This document shows positions 24,995-33,519 of a stretch of 64,000 bases of DNA, piece after piece. The position numbers and the translations under genes were made by a program. Numbering within the stretch: the first letter of the stretch is position 1; every line of letters begins with the position of its first letter. The stretch covers positions 434,001 through 498,000 of the forward strand of contig JADJXF010000008.1 of NCBI GenBank assembly GCA_016715995.1. The letters run 5' to 3'. This DNA comes from Flavobacteriales bacterium (GTDB lineage: Bacteria; Bacteroidota; Bacteroidia; Flavobacteriales_F; PHOS-HE28). The notes beneath the pieces were generated by a model that saw only the letters and a list, made by a program, of their open reading frames with translations, made no database searches and was not told where the DNA came from.

Positions 24995-27367
24995 TCAGCG
25001 CACCACCAGCACCTTCGTGTTGCACTTATAAAGCCCCTCACGATCGCTTGCGAAGATCAGGTATACCCCCGTAGCCACGCGATTTCCGCTCATGTCGTTC
25101 GCGTTCCAGATGGCCTGGCCGCCGAGGCTGGTGGTCCGGTACACCAGGTTCCCGCTCACGTCGGTGATCTTCACCTCGCTGTCGCTTGCCAGGCCCGTGA
25201 TGGCCACGGGCCCGAAATGGGTCTCGCGGACGGGGTTCGGGAACACCGAGGCGCAGGTGGCATCGTCAGCGCCATCCACCGCATCGCTTCGGTAGCCGAT
25301 GATCCCCCGGTCCGTGCCGAAGAAGACCTCGCCGGTGATGCCGTCGATGGCGATGGAATTGATGGTGTTGCTGGGCAGCGGACTGTTGGTCTCCGTGAAG
25401 TGAATAAGCTGCTCACGCCCATCGGCGCTCAACAGGAAGGCGCCGCCGGTCTGCGTGCCGATCCATTTGCGGTTGGCGCCATCGACCACGATAGCACTGA
25501 TGAACTCGGTCTCCAACAGGATCTGCACGTTGCCGTCCTGCTCGATGAGGATCTGCTGCGCATCCGACGGGCTGGCGGTGAACAAGTCCGAGGGATTGTA
25601 GAAAACCGCGATGCCTTTGCTCGTGCCCACCCACACCTGACCCTGCTGGTCCTCCGCCACGCTGAGCACATCCGGTGCCGGCAACCCGCCCGAGCCGGGC
25701 GTGTTGTTCACCAGCTTCCATTGATCATCGCTGGTGTCGGTGATGGTGCCGTTGTCGTTAAGCACCAGCAGCGCGTTGCCGCGCGGGCGGATGATCCATT
25801 TCAATCCATTGCTAGCGGCCAGGATCTCCGCAAGCAGCAGGTTGCCATTGAGCAACGAGCCGGGCGTGAAGCTCTGCCACACACCACCGCGCGTGAGCAC
25901 CGACACCGGCCGGGCCGCCCAAGCATTGGTCATCCACAGGTTCCCATTCGCATCGTAACAAAGGCCTGCGACATTGGTCTTCCCCGAGCCATCGTTCGTG
26001 ACCAAGCCGAGCGAGCTGTTCGCATCGTTGTAGATGGCAACGGGCTGGCGGTCTCGGAACTCGATCAGCCCATCGTCCCAGGAGCCGGCATAGGCGTGGC
26101 CCGGATCGCGCGGATCCACGGCCACGGTCAAGAAATCATTCACCGCACCACCGAAATCATTCCCTCCGGAAAGCAAGCTGTTGTTGAACGGCGAGGAGCT
26201 CCGCCACTCGCCATCAACGAAATGATGGACCCCTTCCTTCGAGAAGGCGTTGCCCCAATTCCCCGAAGGTGCGCCGGAAGCGACGTAGAGCGCGCCACCC
26301 TTGGCGTCCATGCGGTACACACCGGTATTGAGCGGGCCATTCGGCCGGACCGTGGTCCCGACGTCGCCACCCTCGGCGCGCGCGAGACCCGCCTCCCGGT
26401 CGGCCACCCACAGGTAGCCGCCGATTGACCGGATCGCTCGGGCGGGGTTCACCGGAATACCACTGTATGAATAGGTCTGGCTGATGAACTGCAATGCGGA
26501 ACCGAAGACCTGAACATCGTAGTCGTGCGCGAAAACAATGAACTCACCATTGGCGGCGACACGCATGTCGCGATTGCGCCTCCCGAATACGCCGCTGAAT
26601 CGCTCCCACGTGTTGTCGTCGCGCAGCACAAGCGCCGTGTCCTGGTTGTCGGAGGCCTTGCGGTAGTTGATCATCGGCCGCCCTTGAAAAGTGACCGCCA
26701 CATCGAACGGCCCGGCAGCCATGGCATCCCCCATGTCCGTGCGCTTGCGCCAGTTGGTAAATGCAGCCAGGTTGGGCTCTGCACGCGAGGCGGTGAAAAG
26801 GCCGGTGGACGTGGCCGCGTAAATCGAATCCGCAGAGAAGGTGATCGCATTCACCTGCACCTGCCCGCCATTGGGGCCGATGAACCAGGTCTCCTTCACT
26901 TCCCGGCGCTGCAGATCCACCACCACAATCCCGAATCCGCAGGCGAGGTAAGCCGTGGTGCCTTCGAAGTGAACGCGATAGATCGCCTTGTTGCCCAACA
27001 GCGTGCTCCGCTTGATGTCCCCCATGTTGAAGCTCTGATCGCCCTGGACCAGGTCCAGGTTGCCATTGCCATAATGCACCAGCAGCATCTGCAGCGGTTC
27101 GTTCCACGCCAGACCTCGTACGTCCACGTCATTGAGCAGGTTGGTCTTGTTGATCCGGTCGAACTCGCCTGTTTGCGGGTCATATCGGAACAGTCCTGAT
27201 GACGTAGCGCAATAGGCCTTGCCGCCGCCCTCCACCACGTCTACCATCCGGAGATAGGGGAAATGGTCCCTCCAGGCGCCAATGGTGGTCTGTGCTGCGA
27301 CGGACCCGATGTTCGCGAGGAAAAGGAGCAGAAGGGCTAGCGTCTTCAGGGGTGCAATAGGCGTCAT
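24995..27367 (-). CDS. porZ: PorZ-like T9SS component, beta-propeller with C-terminal sorting-type domain
   Basis: A 790-residue exported protein: signal peptide (about 1-26, ending V-A-A-Q), then W-R-D-H-F-P-Y opening two tandem beta-propellers built of two-component-regulator-type repeats (for example V-W-V-G-T-S-K-G-I-A-V-F and K-W-I-G-T-Q-T-G-G-A), and a C-terminal Ig-like domain of T9SS sorting type (V-F-P-N-P-V-R-E, then A-T-G-V-Y-L-I). PorZ is an outer-surface member of the T9SS attachment complex that passes on A-LPS. The layout and the neighbour recO match what I know of flavobacterial porZ. A generic T9SS-secreted propeller is the alternative. Confidence 0.8.
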   Translation of the reverse strand: MTPIAPLKTLALLLLFLANIGSVAAQTTIGAWRDHFPYLRMVDVVEGGGKAYCATSSGLFRYDPQTGEFDRINKTNLLNDVDVRGLAWNEPLQMLLVHYGNGNLDLVQGDQSFNMGDIKRSTLLGNKAIYRVHFEGTTAYLACGFGIVVVDLQRREVKETWFIGPNGGQVQVNAITFSADSIYAATSTGLFTASRAEPNLAAFTNWRKRTDMGDAMAAGPFDVAVTFQGRPMINYRKASDNQDTALVLRDDNTWERFSGVFGRRNRDMRVAANGEFIVFAHDYDVQVFGSALQFISQTYSYSGIPVNPARAIRSIGGYLWVADREAGLARAEGGDVGTTVRPNGPLNTGVYRMDAKGGALYVASGAPSGNWGNAFSKEGVHHFVDGEWRSSSPFNNSLLSGGNDFGGAVNDFLTVAVDPRDPGHAYAGSWDDGLIEFRDRQPVAIYNDANSSLGLVTNDGSGKTNVAGLCYDANGNLWMTNAWAARPVSVLTRGGVWQSFTPGSLLNGNLLLAEILAASNGLKWIIRPRGNALLVLNDNGTITDTSDDQWKLVNNTPGSGGLPAPDVLSVAEDQQGQVWVGTSKGIAVFYNPSDLFTASPSDAQQILIEQDGNVQILLETEFISAIVVDGANRKWIGTQTGGAFLLSADGREQLIHFTETNSPLPSNTINSIAIDGITGEVFFGTDRGIIGYRSDAVDGADDATCASVFPNPVRETHFGPVAITGLASDSEVKITDVSGNLVYRTTSLGGQAIWNANDMSGNRVATGVYLIFASDREGLYKCNTKVLVVR

Positions 27368-27433
27368 GATCCGGAAGTGGGCATTGCGCTCAACGCAGGA
27401 CTGTCGCGATCGGTATGGAGCAAGGTAGGCCGT

Positions 27434-27466
27434 GAAAAAGGAAGTCCCCTCCGAGGGCGGGGACTT
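27434..27466 (-). terminator. Rho-independent terminator of tRNA-Cys
   Basis: On the minus strand an exact 8-bp stem, AAGTCCCC with GGGGACTT (plus positions 27459-27466 and 27442-27449), encloses a 9-nt loop and is followed at once by CCTTTTTC (27441-27434). It begins 6 nt after the tRNA end, the right place and strand for a tRNA terminator. Confidence 0.8.
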
Positions 27467-27471
27467 TCCGG

Positions 27472-27542
27472 AGGTCACGAGCGGAGTCGAACCGCTGTAG
27501 CAGCTTTTGCAGAGCTGAGCCTAGCCACTCGGCCACGTGACC
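27472..27542 (-). tRNA. tRNA-Cys (anticodon GCA)
   Basis: A 71-nt cloverleaf on the minus strand. The acceptor stem GGTCACG/CGTGACC pairs exactly. The anticodon stem CAGCT/AGCTG holds loop CTGCAAA with anticodon GCA. The T arm is CAGCGGTTCGACTCCGCTG-like, with GTTCGAC. The discriminator is U73, an identity element for Cys. The encoded end continues CCG, so CCA must be added by enzyme. A -7 box lies 10 nt upstream and a hairpin/T-run terminator follows. Confidence 0.95.
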
Positions 27543-27552
27543 GGAACGGGCG

Positions 27553-27560
27553 CGAAGATA
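27553..27560 (-). promoter_or_regulatory. -7 box of tRNA-Cys
   Basis: TATCTTCG on the minus strand, ending 10 nt before tRNA base 1. A tRNA 5' end gives a firm position, so this is good support for TAnnTTCG as a working -7 box in this genome. No -33 TTG is clear. Confidence 0.6.
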
Positions 27561-27590
27561 GGCCGCATGGGTGTTGGAAGGGGGCGATCT

Positions 27591-27941
27591 TCAACCCACG
27601 GCCGTGTAGACGGCCTCATCCACATCCCCACGCACGGGCGGACGCTCCTTCACGACGCACACCGTCCATGTGCCGCGACCCGGCCACTCCGCTTTGAGAG
27701 ACGAGAGGATGCGCCCAGCCACATGTTCGATCAACTTGCTGCGAACAGCCATTTGCTCTCGCACCAAGTCGGTCACCCGGCCGTAATCAATGGTGTCATT
27801 CAGCCTATCGCTGTCCTCGGCGGCCAAGAAATCGCCGTTCACGCACACGTCGACACGGTACTGCCCACCAATCCGCTCTTCCTCGGGCAGACAGCCATGG
27901 AAGGCGAACACGCGGATGCCTTTAACCTCAATCAGCCCCAT
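27591..27941 (-). CDS. folB: Dihydroneopterin aldolase
   Basis: A 116-residue FolB that cleaves 7,8-dihydroneopterin to 6-hydroxymethyl-dihydropterin in folate synthesis. It begins G-L-I-E-V-K-G-I-R-V-F-A-F-H-G and has the family strings E-E-E-R-I-G-G-Q-Y, the strand around D-T-I-D-Y-G-R-V, and the catalytic-region Lys in V-V-K-E-R-P-P-V. The ATG at 27941 is chosen over a TTG three codons upstream. It overlaps the end of gltX by 10 nt, so the two are co-transcribed. Confidence 0.92.
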   Translation of the reverse strand: MGLIEVKGIRVFAFHGCLPEEERIGGQYRVDVCVNGDFLAAEDSDRLNDTIDYGRVTDLVREQMAVRSKLIEHVAGRILSSLKAEWPGRGTWTVCVVKERPPVRGDVDEAVYTAVG

Positions 27942-29479
27942 GCACGGCAATGCTCCAGGCCGGCTCTCAGCCGGTTGATGACCTCGTCACGGCCCAGCAA
28001 CGCGCTCACCTCGAACATGCCCGGTCCTTGCATGCGGCCCGCGACGAGCAGTCGATACAGCGGCATCACCTGGCCCGCCTTCAGGCCGCTAGCAGCGAGC
28101 GCCTGCTGGAAAGCCGCCTCAAAGTCGGCAGGCGTCGGTTCGGCCGTGGATTCAAGCGCAACGATGTACGATTCAATGGCGGCACCGGCCTCGGGCTTCC
28201 AGCGCTTCCGCAGCTCCGCTTCCGCCTCCGTGTCGCCCTTCAATGGCGACCCTTCCCGGAACAGATAGGCCCCCTCGAGCATGTCCGTCACGAAAGTCGC
28301 GCGCTCCTTCAACAGGGCGGCAGCGGCCATGGCGCGCTCCAACGAGGCCGATATGCCCTGGTCCAACAGCAGCTTGTGCAGCGCCGCCCCAAGCTCGGCA
28401 TCCGAATGCTTGCGCAGGTACTGCTGGTTGAACCACTTGGTCTTCTCGGGATCGAATCGGGCGCCACCCTTGTGAACGCGCTGCAGGTCGAAGTGCCCGA
28501 TCATCTCCGCCATGCTCATCAGCTCCACATCGCCCCCGGGGTTCCAACCGAGGAGCGCCAGCATGTTGATGAAGGCCTCGGGGAAATAGCCCTTCTCGCG
28601 GTATCCGCTGCTCTTCTCCCCGCTCACTGGGTCTTGCCAGTCTAGGGGAAAGACCGGAAAGCCAAGGCGATCGCCATCGCGCTTGCTGAGTTTACCGTTA
28701 CCGTCCGGCTTCAGAATCAATGGAAGATGTGCGAACGCAGGACGCACCCAGCCAAACGCCTCATAGATGAGCACGTGCAGGGGCGCGCTCGGCAGCCATT
28801 CCTCGCCGCGAATCACGTGCGTGATGCGCATCAAGTGGTCGTCGACGATGTTGGCCAGGTGATATGTGGGCATGCCGTCACTCTTGAACAGCACCTTGTC
28901 ATCGATGTTGGCGCCATGAACGACCACCCATCCTCGGATGAGGTCCTCGAATCGGATTTCGCGGTGGCGCGGCACCTTCAATCGAATCACGAAATCATCT
29001 CTGCGTGCAAGCCGCTCCTTCACCTCGTCGGCGCTCAGCGTCAACGAGTTCTTCATGTGTTCGCGCGTCACCGCGTTGTACGCCGGTGCGGCCACCCCGG
29101 CCGCTTTCAGCCGCTCTCGCATCGCATCGAGTTCTTCGGGCGTGTCGAAAGCGTAATAGGCCTGGTCCGCGTCAATCAGTTGATCCGCGTACTGCCTATA
29201 CAGCGCCTTGCGCTCGCTTTGGCGGTAAGGGCCATCGGGGCCGCCAGACCACGGGCCCTCTTCAGGAATGAGACCGCACCATTCAAGGCTCTGCCGGACG
29301 TAGTCCTCAGCGCCCGGCACGAAACGCGTTTGGTCGGTGTCCTCGATGCGAAGGAGGAAGGTGCCTCCGTGCTTCCTGGCGAACAAGTAATTGTATAGGG
29401 CAGTGCGGACGCCGCCCATATGAAGGGGGCCTGTCGGGCTCGGTGCGAAACGGACTCGGACGGACATCGGCTCAGCCAT
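27932..29479 (-). CDS. gltX: Glutamate--tRNA ligase
   Basis: A 515-residue class I synthetase that charges tRNA with glutamate. The HIGH-type motif reads P-T-G-P-L-H-M-G-G-V-R-T near residue 15, and the KMSKS motif reads K-L-S-K-R-D-G near 265. The helical anticodon-binding part fills the C-terminal third. An alternative start four codons in (ATG at 29467) gives M-S-V-R-V-R-F-A-P-S-P and may be the true one. A TACTTTCG box lies 56 nt upstream. GatA in this window makes a non-discriminating or misacylating GltX possible. Confidence 0.95.
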   Translation of the reverse strand: MAEPMSVRVRFAPSPTGPLHMGGVRTALYNYLFARKHGGTFLLRIEDTDQTRFVPGAEDYVRQSLEWCGLIPEEGPWSGGPDGPYRQSERKALYRQYADQLIDADQAYYAFDTPEELDAMRERLKAAGVAAPAYNAVTREHMKNSLTLSADEVKERLARRDDFVIRLKVPRHREIRFEDLIRGWVVVHGANIDDKVLFKSDGMPTYHLANIVDDHLMRITHVIRGEEWLPSAPLHVLIYEAFGWVRPAFAHLPLILKPDGNGKLSKRDGDRLGFPVFPLDWQDPVSGEKSSGYREKGYFPEAFINMLALLGWNPGGDVELMSMAEMIGHFDLQRVHKGGARFDPEKTKWFNQQYLRKHSDAELGAALHKLLLDQGISASLERAMAAAALLKERATFVTDMLEGAYLFREGSPLKGDTEAEAELRKRWKPEAGAAIESYIVALESTAEPTPADFEAAFQQALAASGLKAGQVMPLYRLLVAGRMQGPGMFEVSALLGRDEVINRLRAGLEHCRAWG

Positions 29480-29534
29480 TCATGCTCTCTTGGGCATGCA
29501 CGCTTGGTGCAGAATCAGGCGCATGAATGGGCCG

Positions 29535-29542
29535 CGAAAGTA
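29535..29542 (-). promoter_or_regulatory. Candidate -7 box of the gltX-folB operon
   Basis: TACTTTCG on the minus strand fits TAnnTTCG and lies 56 nt before the gltX start. Confidence 0.35.
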
Positions 29543-29564
29543 GCCGGGGGGGCGCACTGGCCGC

Positions 29565-29891
29565 TCAAACCTGCACACCCTTGAGCAGCAGCCGCTGCCA
29601 AGCCGTGTGCTTGCGCAAGTAGGCCTTGATGGTCGGGTGAGTGGGTATCAGCTTCAGCCGGTTCTCCTCCACCCAGGCCAATGTCTTCTCCATGAACACC
29701 TCCGCCACCCCGAGGCCTTCCACCGGGCGCGGTACGTCGAGGGTGCCCAGGAAAATGCGGTCGCCATCGCGATCGTATTCCAGCCGTGCCCGGTGCTCGC
29801 CCACGCGGAGCACGAATTGCCGGGAATCGGGCTCATCGAGCAGCGGCAGCGCCTGCAGGTCGATGGTGTCGTTGTTCGCTTTGCGGGTCAT
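29565..29891 (-). CDS. Small GNAT-like acetyltransferase (YidJ/CG-type)
   Basis: A 108-residue protein of the short GNAT subgroup. The fold markers are the strand pair L-E-Y-D-R-D-G-D-R-I-F-L, then the CoA-side loop V-P-R-P-V-E-G-L-G-V-A-E and helix V-F-M-E-K-T-L-A-W-V-E-E, ending I-P-T-H-P-T-I-K-A-Y-L-R-K-H (the conserved Y-x-x-x-H-P-like end). The substrate is unknown. It is monocistronic, with a TAATTTCG box 13 nt upstream. Confidence 0.82.
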   Translation of the reverse strand: MTRKANNDTIDLQALPLLDEPDSRQFVLRVGEHRARLEYDRDGDRIFLGTLDVPRPVEGLGVAEVFMEKTLAWVEENRLKLIPTHPTIKAYLRKHTAWQRLLLKGVQV

Positions 29892-29904
29892 GGGAACGGG
29901 AGCG

Positions 29905-29912
29905 CGAAATTA
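29905..29912 (-). promoter_or_regulatory. Candidate -7 box of the small acetyltransferase gene
   Basis: TAATTTCG on the minus strand (TAnnTTCG type), 13 nt before the ATG at 29891. Confidence 0.4.
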
Positions 29913-29981
29913 GGAAGGAATGGCCCGCGCGCTCCCAGATCACGATGGGGCACGGAAAGCCATGGTCTATAACTTGGCAGC

Positions 29982-31541
29982 ATGCATCGACTAGCGCTCG
30001 CCCTGTTCGTCACGCTTCATGGCCTATGGGTTGCGGCCCAATGCGGCCCTTGCGCCGTTGGCGACACGTGTACCGTAGACCCTCCGTTTCCAACTGTCTG
30101 TCCGTTAATCACGCCTGTAGGCATCGTTGGGTCGCCCTATGACTTGGACGTGACCTTTTGGGTCCCACCCTCTTTTCCCGAGCCCACAACACAATTGAAT
30201 GTCGTGCTGCAACAGGTTTCTCTGATCAGCATGGAGAACGTGCCCTTGGGGCTGACCTACGAGGCCAGCAGCCCAACCCTCACATACTTCCCGCAAGTGG
30301 ACCCCTTCGGGTGCGTGCGCATCTGCGGTATTCCGATGATTGCGGGCAGTGATACCATTCGCCTAACCGCCACCGCACAGGGCACGGTGGGTGGCGTTGC
30401 TGTGAATCAGGACTACAGTCTCAACATACCCATCGAGATCTGGCCGGCTTCGCAAGACACGATTCCCGACTTCTCTTTCTCACCCGACTCCTTGTGCGCT
30501 CCGATGACGGTGTCGTTCAGCAATCCAGCTGACGCACCCGGCATGACCAGCGCTTTCAATTGGAACTTCGGTAATGGGAATACCCATAGCGGAAACTCTC
30601 CGCCCACTCAGACCTACAACAGCGGTGGCGAGTATCCCGTCACGTTGCAAAGCACCTTTAGTGTGCCCATGCTCACCCAAGTCGCCATTACAAGCGTGTC
30701 GGGCGCATGGTGCGGGGATTTGGATGAGCCCAACCTTCCCATCATCGGCTGTGTGGGGCAGCCCGACCTGTATTTCTCAGTCATGGACAGTCGCCTGGCG
30801 ATGGTGCGATCCGCGGTGGTGAACAATGTGCAGAGCACCACGTGGAACAACCTGGCCATTCCGCTGGCCTTCCCTCCTTTCACGCTCCGCGTCTATGATT
30901 CCGATGCGTTGAGCGCAGATGACATTCTGGGCACATTTGCCTTTGATGCATCCTCTGGCATCAGCTCGTTCAGCGCGAGTGGCACAGCAGGGCAACACAC
31001 CGTCCAAGTGCAAACCGTGCTGAGCTTGACCTACACGGACACCGTAGTCGTTTTCCCTCTTCCGGATTTGACACTCAGCTTCAACGCTGTTTCCGGGCTG
31101 CTCTGCGCGAGCGAGGCCGAGCTCGCCAGCTATTCTTGGACGCTGGACGGCAACCCGGTAATTGGGGAGTCCGGCTCATGCGTGGTGGCTACGAACGGCC
31201 TTTGGGCGGTGACCGGCGTGAATGGCTTCGGGTGCAGCTCTTCGGCGAGCCTGGTCGTCACCGGGGTGGGACTAGACGAGTTGGAGAGCGATGGCGAGCT
31301 TATTGGTGTGTACCCAGTGCCGACCCGCGAGCAATTATTCGTGCGGCTTTTCGATTCTATTCTTACTGGTTGGCAACTCACCATCACCGATCCCTCTGGT
31401 CGGCTGTTGCTGTACAAACAGATTCCGGGATCCCCGGGACCGGTGGTCGTGGATGTCTCTTCGCTTGCTCCGGGCACCTATGTGTTGCGTGTTCACGACG
31501 CTGACCGCGCGGCTGTGAAACGTTTCGTCGTTGCTCCCTGA
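29982..31541 (+). CDS. Secreted Cys-rich/PKD/C2-like protein with T9SS sorting domain (paralog A)
   Basis: A 519-residue protein with signal peptide 1-19. The mature N-terminus is Cys-rich (Q-C-G-P-C-A-V-G-D-T-C, then F-P-T-V-C-P). Next come a beta domain with F-G-C-V-R-I-C-G-I-P, a PKD domain (near 180-240, N-W-N-F-G-N-G-N), and a C2-like domain (about 250-330: W-C-G-D-L-D-E-P, P-D-L-Y-F, L-R-V-Y-D-S-D). An Ig-like segment (S-W-T-L-D-G) and a type A T9SS tail (V-Y-P-V-P-T ... L-A-P-G-T-Y-V-L-R-V) complete it. It is likely displayed on or released from the cell surface. Function unknown. It is a clear paralog of the next gene. Confidence 0.85.
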   Translation: MHRLALALFVTLHGLWVAAQCGPCAVGDTCTVDPPFPTVCPLITPVGIVGSPYDLDVTFWVPPSFPEPTTQLNVVLQQVSLISMENVPLGLTYEASSPTLTYFPQVDPFGCVRICGIPMIAGSDTIRLTATAQGTVGGVAVNQDYSLNIPIEIWPASQDTIPDFSFSPDSLCAPMTVSFSNPADAPGMTSAFNWNFGNGNTHSGNSPPTQTYNSGGEYPVTLQSTFSVPMLTQVAITSVSGAWCGDLDEPNLPIIGCVGQPDLYFSVMDSRLAMVRSAVVNNVQSTTWNNLAIPLAFPPFTLRVYDSDALSADDILGTFAFDASSGISSFSASGTAGQHTVQVQTVLSLTYTDTVVVFPLPDLTLSFNAVSGLLCASEAELASYSWTLDGNPVIGESGSCVVATNGLWAVTGVNGFGCSSSASLVVTGVGLDELESDGELIGVYPVPTREQLFVRLFDSILTGWQLTITDPSGRLLLYKQIPGSPGPVVVDVSSLAPGTYVLRVHDADRAAVKRFVVAP

Positions 31542-31630
31542 CAACGGGGCTGGCTTCGGCTGCTATCTGCTACGCCCATGCGTCGCGTTCCATTCCATCC
31601 TGTAACATTGCTTCGACCAAATGATTGCCG

Positions 31631-33403
31631 ATGACTTACATCATTACCCGTTGCCTTCTCGTTCTCGGCCTGGTCGTCATGCCACGACTGTTGCTTTCGC
31701 AATGTGACGGCTGTGTCCCAGACCAAAGCTGCACCGCGAGCCCGGCCTTCCCCACGCTTTGCCCCGCCACCGCGCCGGACGCCACCGTGGGCGAGTATTA
31801 CGAGCAGGATTTCACCTTCTGGATGCCAACCACCTTCGACGACCCTGGCTCGGGGTTCACGGTGAGTCTCTTGCAATTGACCATCACGGGGGTCTCGGGG
31901 CTTCCGTTCGGATTGTCATTCACCACGAACGAACCGAGCGGTGTGTACTATCCGCCCGACAATGAATTCGGCTGCGCGCGCATCTGCGGCACGCCTTTCG
32001 GGGCCGGGAGCTACACCGTGGTCATAGCGGTGCTTGCTCATGTGAGCGCGAGCGGTTTTGAACTGGATGTTCCGCAGACCTTTTCGACCGCCATCAATGT
32101 GCTGCCCGGATCAGGCAGCAACACCAGCTTCACGTTCGCGCCCACCAGCGGGTGTGGTTCCGTGATCGCCAGCTTCCAAGCGTTGATCGATGGCAGTCCG
32201 TCACCAACGAGCTACGCTTGGGATTTCGGGAACGGCAACACCAGCGCGCTCGCAAGTCCACCCTCGCAAGTCTTCACAGTGCCCGGCACGTACGAAATAA
32301 CGCTCCAGACCACCATTAGCGCCTACGTGCTCAATGCCGTGAATGTCACTGGCGTGAATGGCAATTGGTGCGGAGATGTTGAAGAGCCCGATTTGCCCCT
32401 CATCGGATGCACGGGTGCGCCAGACCCCTATTTCGTACTGACCAATGCCAGCGGTGGAACCTACACGTCCAGCTCGGCCACCGATGTGTCAACCGCCTCG
32501 TGGGGCAATCTGGGGTTATTGCTGGACAATCCACCATATTCCCTTTCCGTCTACGACGAGGATGTGATCAGCGGCAACGACCTGCTCGGCACATACAACA
32601 TCACGCTAGGTGGCGCCGGGACCTTCTTCTTCAATGTTGCCGGGGGCACCACCGGAAGCATCAACCTCTCCATCGAGCCCCAGCAAGTATTCCAGGACAC
32701 CGCCGAGGTGGTGGTGTTCCCGCTCCCCGATGTGGTGCTCGTGCAGAACAGCATCACCAGCGAACTCTGCGCGCAAGACCAAACGCTGAACGCCTACGCA
32801 TGGGTCCTCGACGGACTGCCCGTTCCCGACGAGACGAATCCCTGTCTTGTACCCTCGAGCCCGGGGCTGTGGCAGGTGATTGGCACCAATGGGTTCGGCT
32901 GCTCCGATACAAGCAACGTCATTGTCGTTTGTCCGGTGTTCAACATCGCCCGCAATGGCGGCGTGCTCTTCGTGCCCAGCGGCTACCTCAGTTACGCCTG
33001 GACGTATAATGGCGTGCCGGTTGGCGGGAACGACCCGTTCGTCTTCCTGCAAGGCGACGGCACATATGGGGTTGTCGTCGATGCGGGCAACGGCTGCATC
33101 ATCACACTCACATACCTGCACGATACAACGGGATTGGGGGATCAAGAGTCCGCGGGAAGCAGGATCGAGGTCTTCCCGAACCCCAGCGATGGGCGCTTCA
33201 CGCTCGCGGCTGAGGGCTTGCAGCACGCGCTTGTCTATCTGGATGTACTGGATGTGGCCGGTCGCGTTGTTTGGCAAGAGACTGCGATTGCGGCGCAGGG
33301 TCGCCTCAGGCAGGATATCGAACTATCCCTGCCGAGCGGCGCCTACATGGTGAGGTTGACGGATGGCGGCGTACGGCGCATCGTTCGTATTGTCCTGCGC
33401 TGA
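31631..33403 (+). CDS. Secreted Cys-rich/PKD/C2-like protein with T9SS sorting domain (paralog B)
   Basis: A 590-residue protein with the same plan as the gene before it: signal peptide, Q-C-D-G-C-V-P-D-Q-S-C, F-P-T-L-C-P, F-G-C-A-R-I-C-G-T-P, PKD (A-W-D-F-G-N-G-N-T), C2-like domain (W-C-G-D-V-E-E-P, P-D-P-Y-F, L-S-V-Y-D-E-D ... N-D-L-L-G-T-Y), Ig-like A-W-V-L-D-G, one extra Ig-like module (about 440-500, A-W-T-Y-N-G) and a T9SS tail (V-F-P-N-P-S-D-G-R-F). The ATG at 31631 is preferred over a TTG two codons upstream. The pair is a tandem duplication that has diverged strongly. Confidence 0.85.
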   Translation: MTYIITRCLLVLGLVVMPRLLLSQCDGCVPDQSCTASPAFPTLCPATAPDATVGEYYEQDFTFWMPTTFDDPGSGFTVSLLQLTITGVSGLPFGLSFTTNEPSGVYYPPDNEFGCARICGTPFGAGSYTVVIAVLAHVSASGFELDVPQTFSTAINVLPGSGSNTSFTFAPTSGCGSVIASFQALIDGSPSPTSYAWDFGNGNTSALASPPSQVFTVPGTYEITLQTTISAYVLNAVNVTGVNGNWCGDVEEPDLPLIGCTGAPDPYFVLTNASGGTYTSSSATDVSTASWGNLGLLLDNPPYSLSVYDEDVISGNDLLGTYNITLGGAGTFFFNVAGGTTGSINLSIEPQQVFQDTAEVVVFPLPDVVLVQNSITSELCAQDQTLNAYAWVLDGLPVPDETNPCLVPSSPGLWQVIGTNGFGCSDTSNVIVVCPVFNIARNGGVLFVPSGYLSYAWTYNGVPVGGNDPFVFLQGDGTYGVVVDAGNGCIITLTYLHDTTGLGDQESAGSRIEVFPNPSDGRFTLAAEGLQHALVYLDVLDVAGRVVWQETAIAAQGRLRQDIELSLPSGAYMVRLTDGGVRRIVRIVLR

Positions 33404-33464
33404 CGGGTACTGAACCATGCGCCGACGTGCCGTGTACCGGTCCATAAGGGCCTGCGTGCCGCCG

Positions 33465-33472
33465 TAGCTTTG
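33465..33472 (+). promoter_or_regulatory. Candidate -7 box of the DUF4175 gene
   Basis: TAGCTTTG matches TAnnTTTG exactly and lies 47 nt before the ATG at 33520. No -33 TTG is evident. Confidence 0.4.
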
Positions 33473-33519
33473 TTCCGCAAGCCGGCTGCGGTAAGAGGCT
33501 ACGGGCCCGGAAGAGAACC

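Noticed and set aside
24710..26428. Plus-strand frame of 572 codons
   Set aside because: Antisense to recO and porZ, His/Arg/Gly-rich shadow, no start context.
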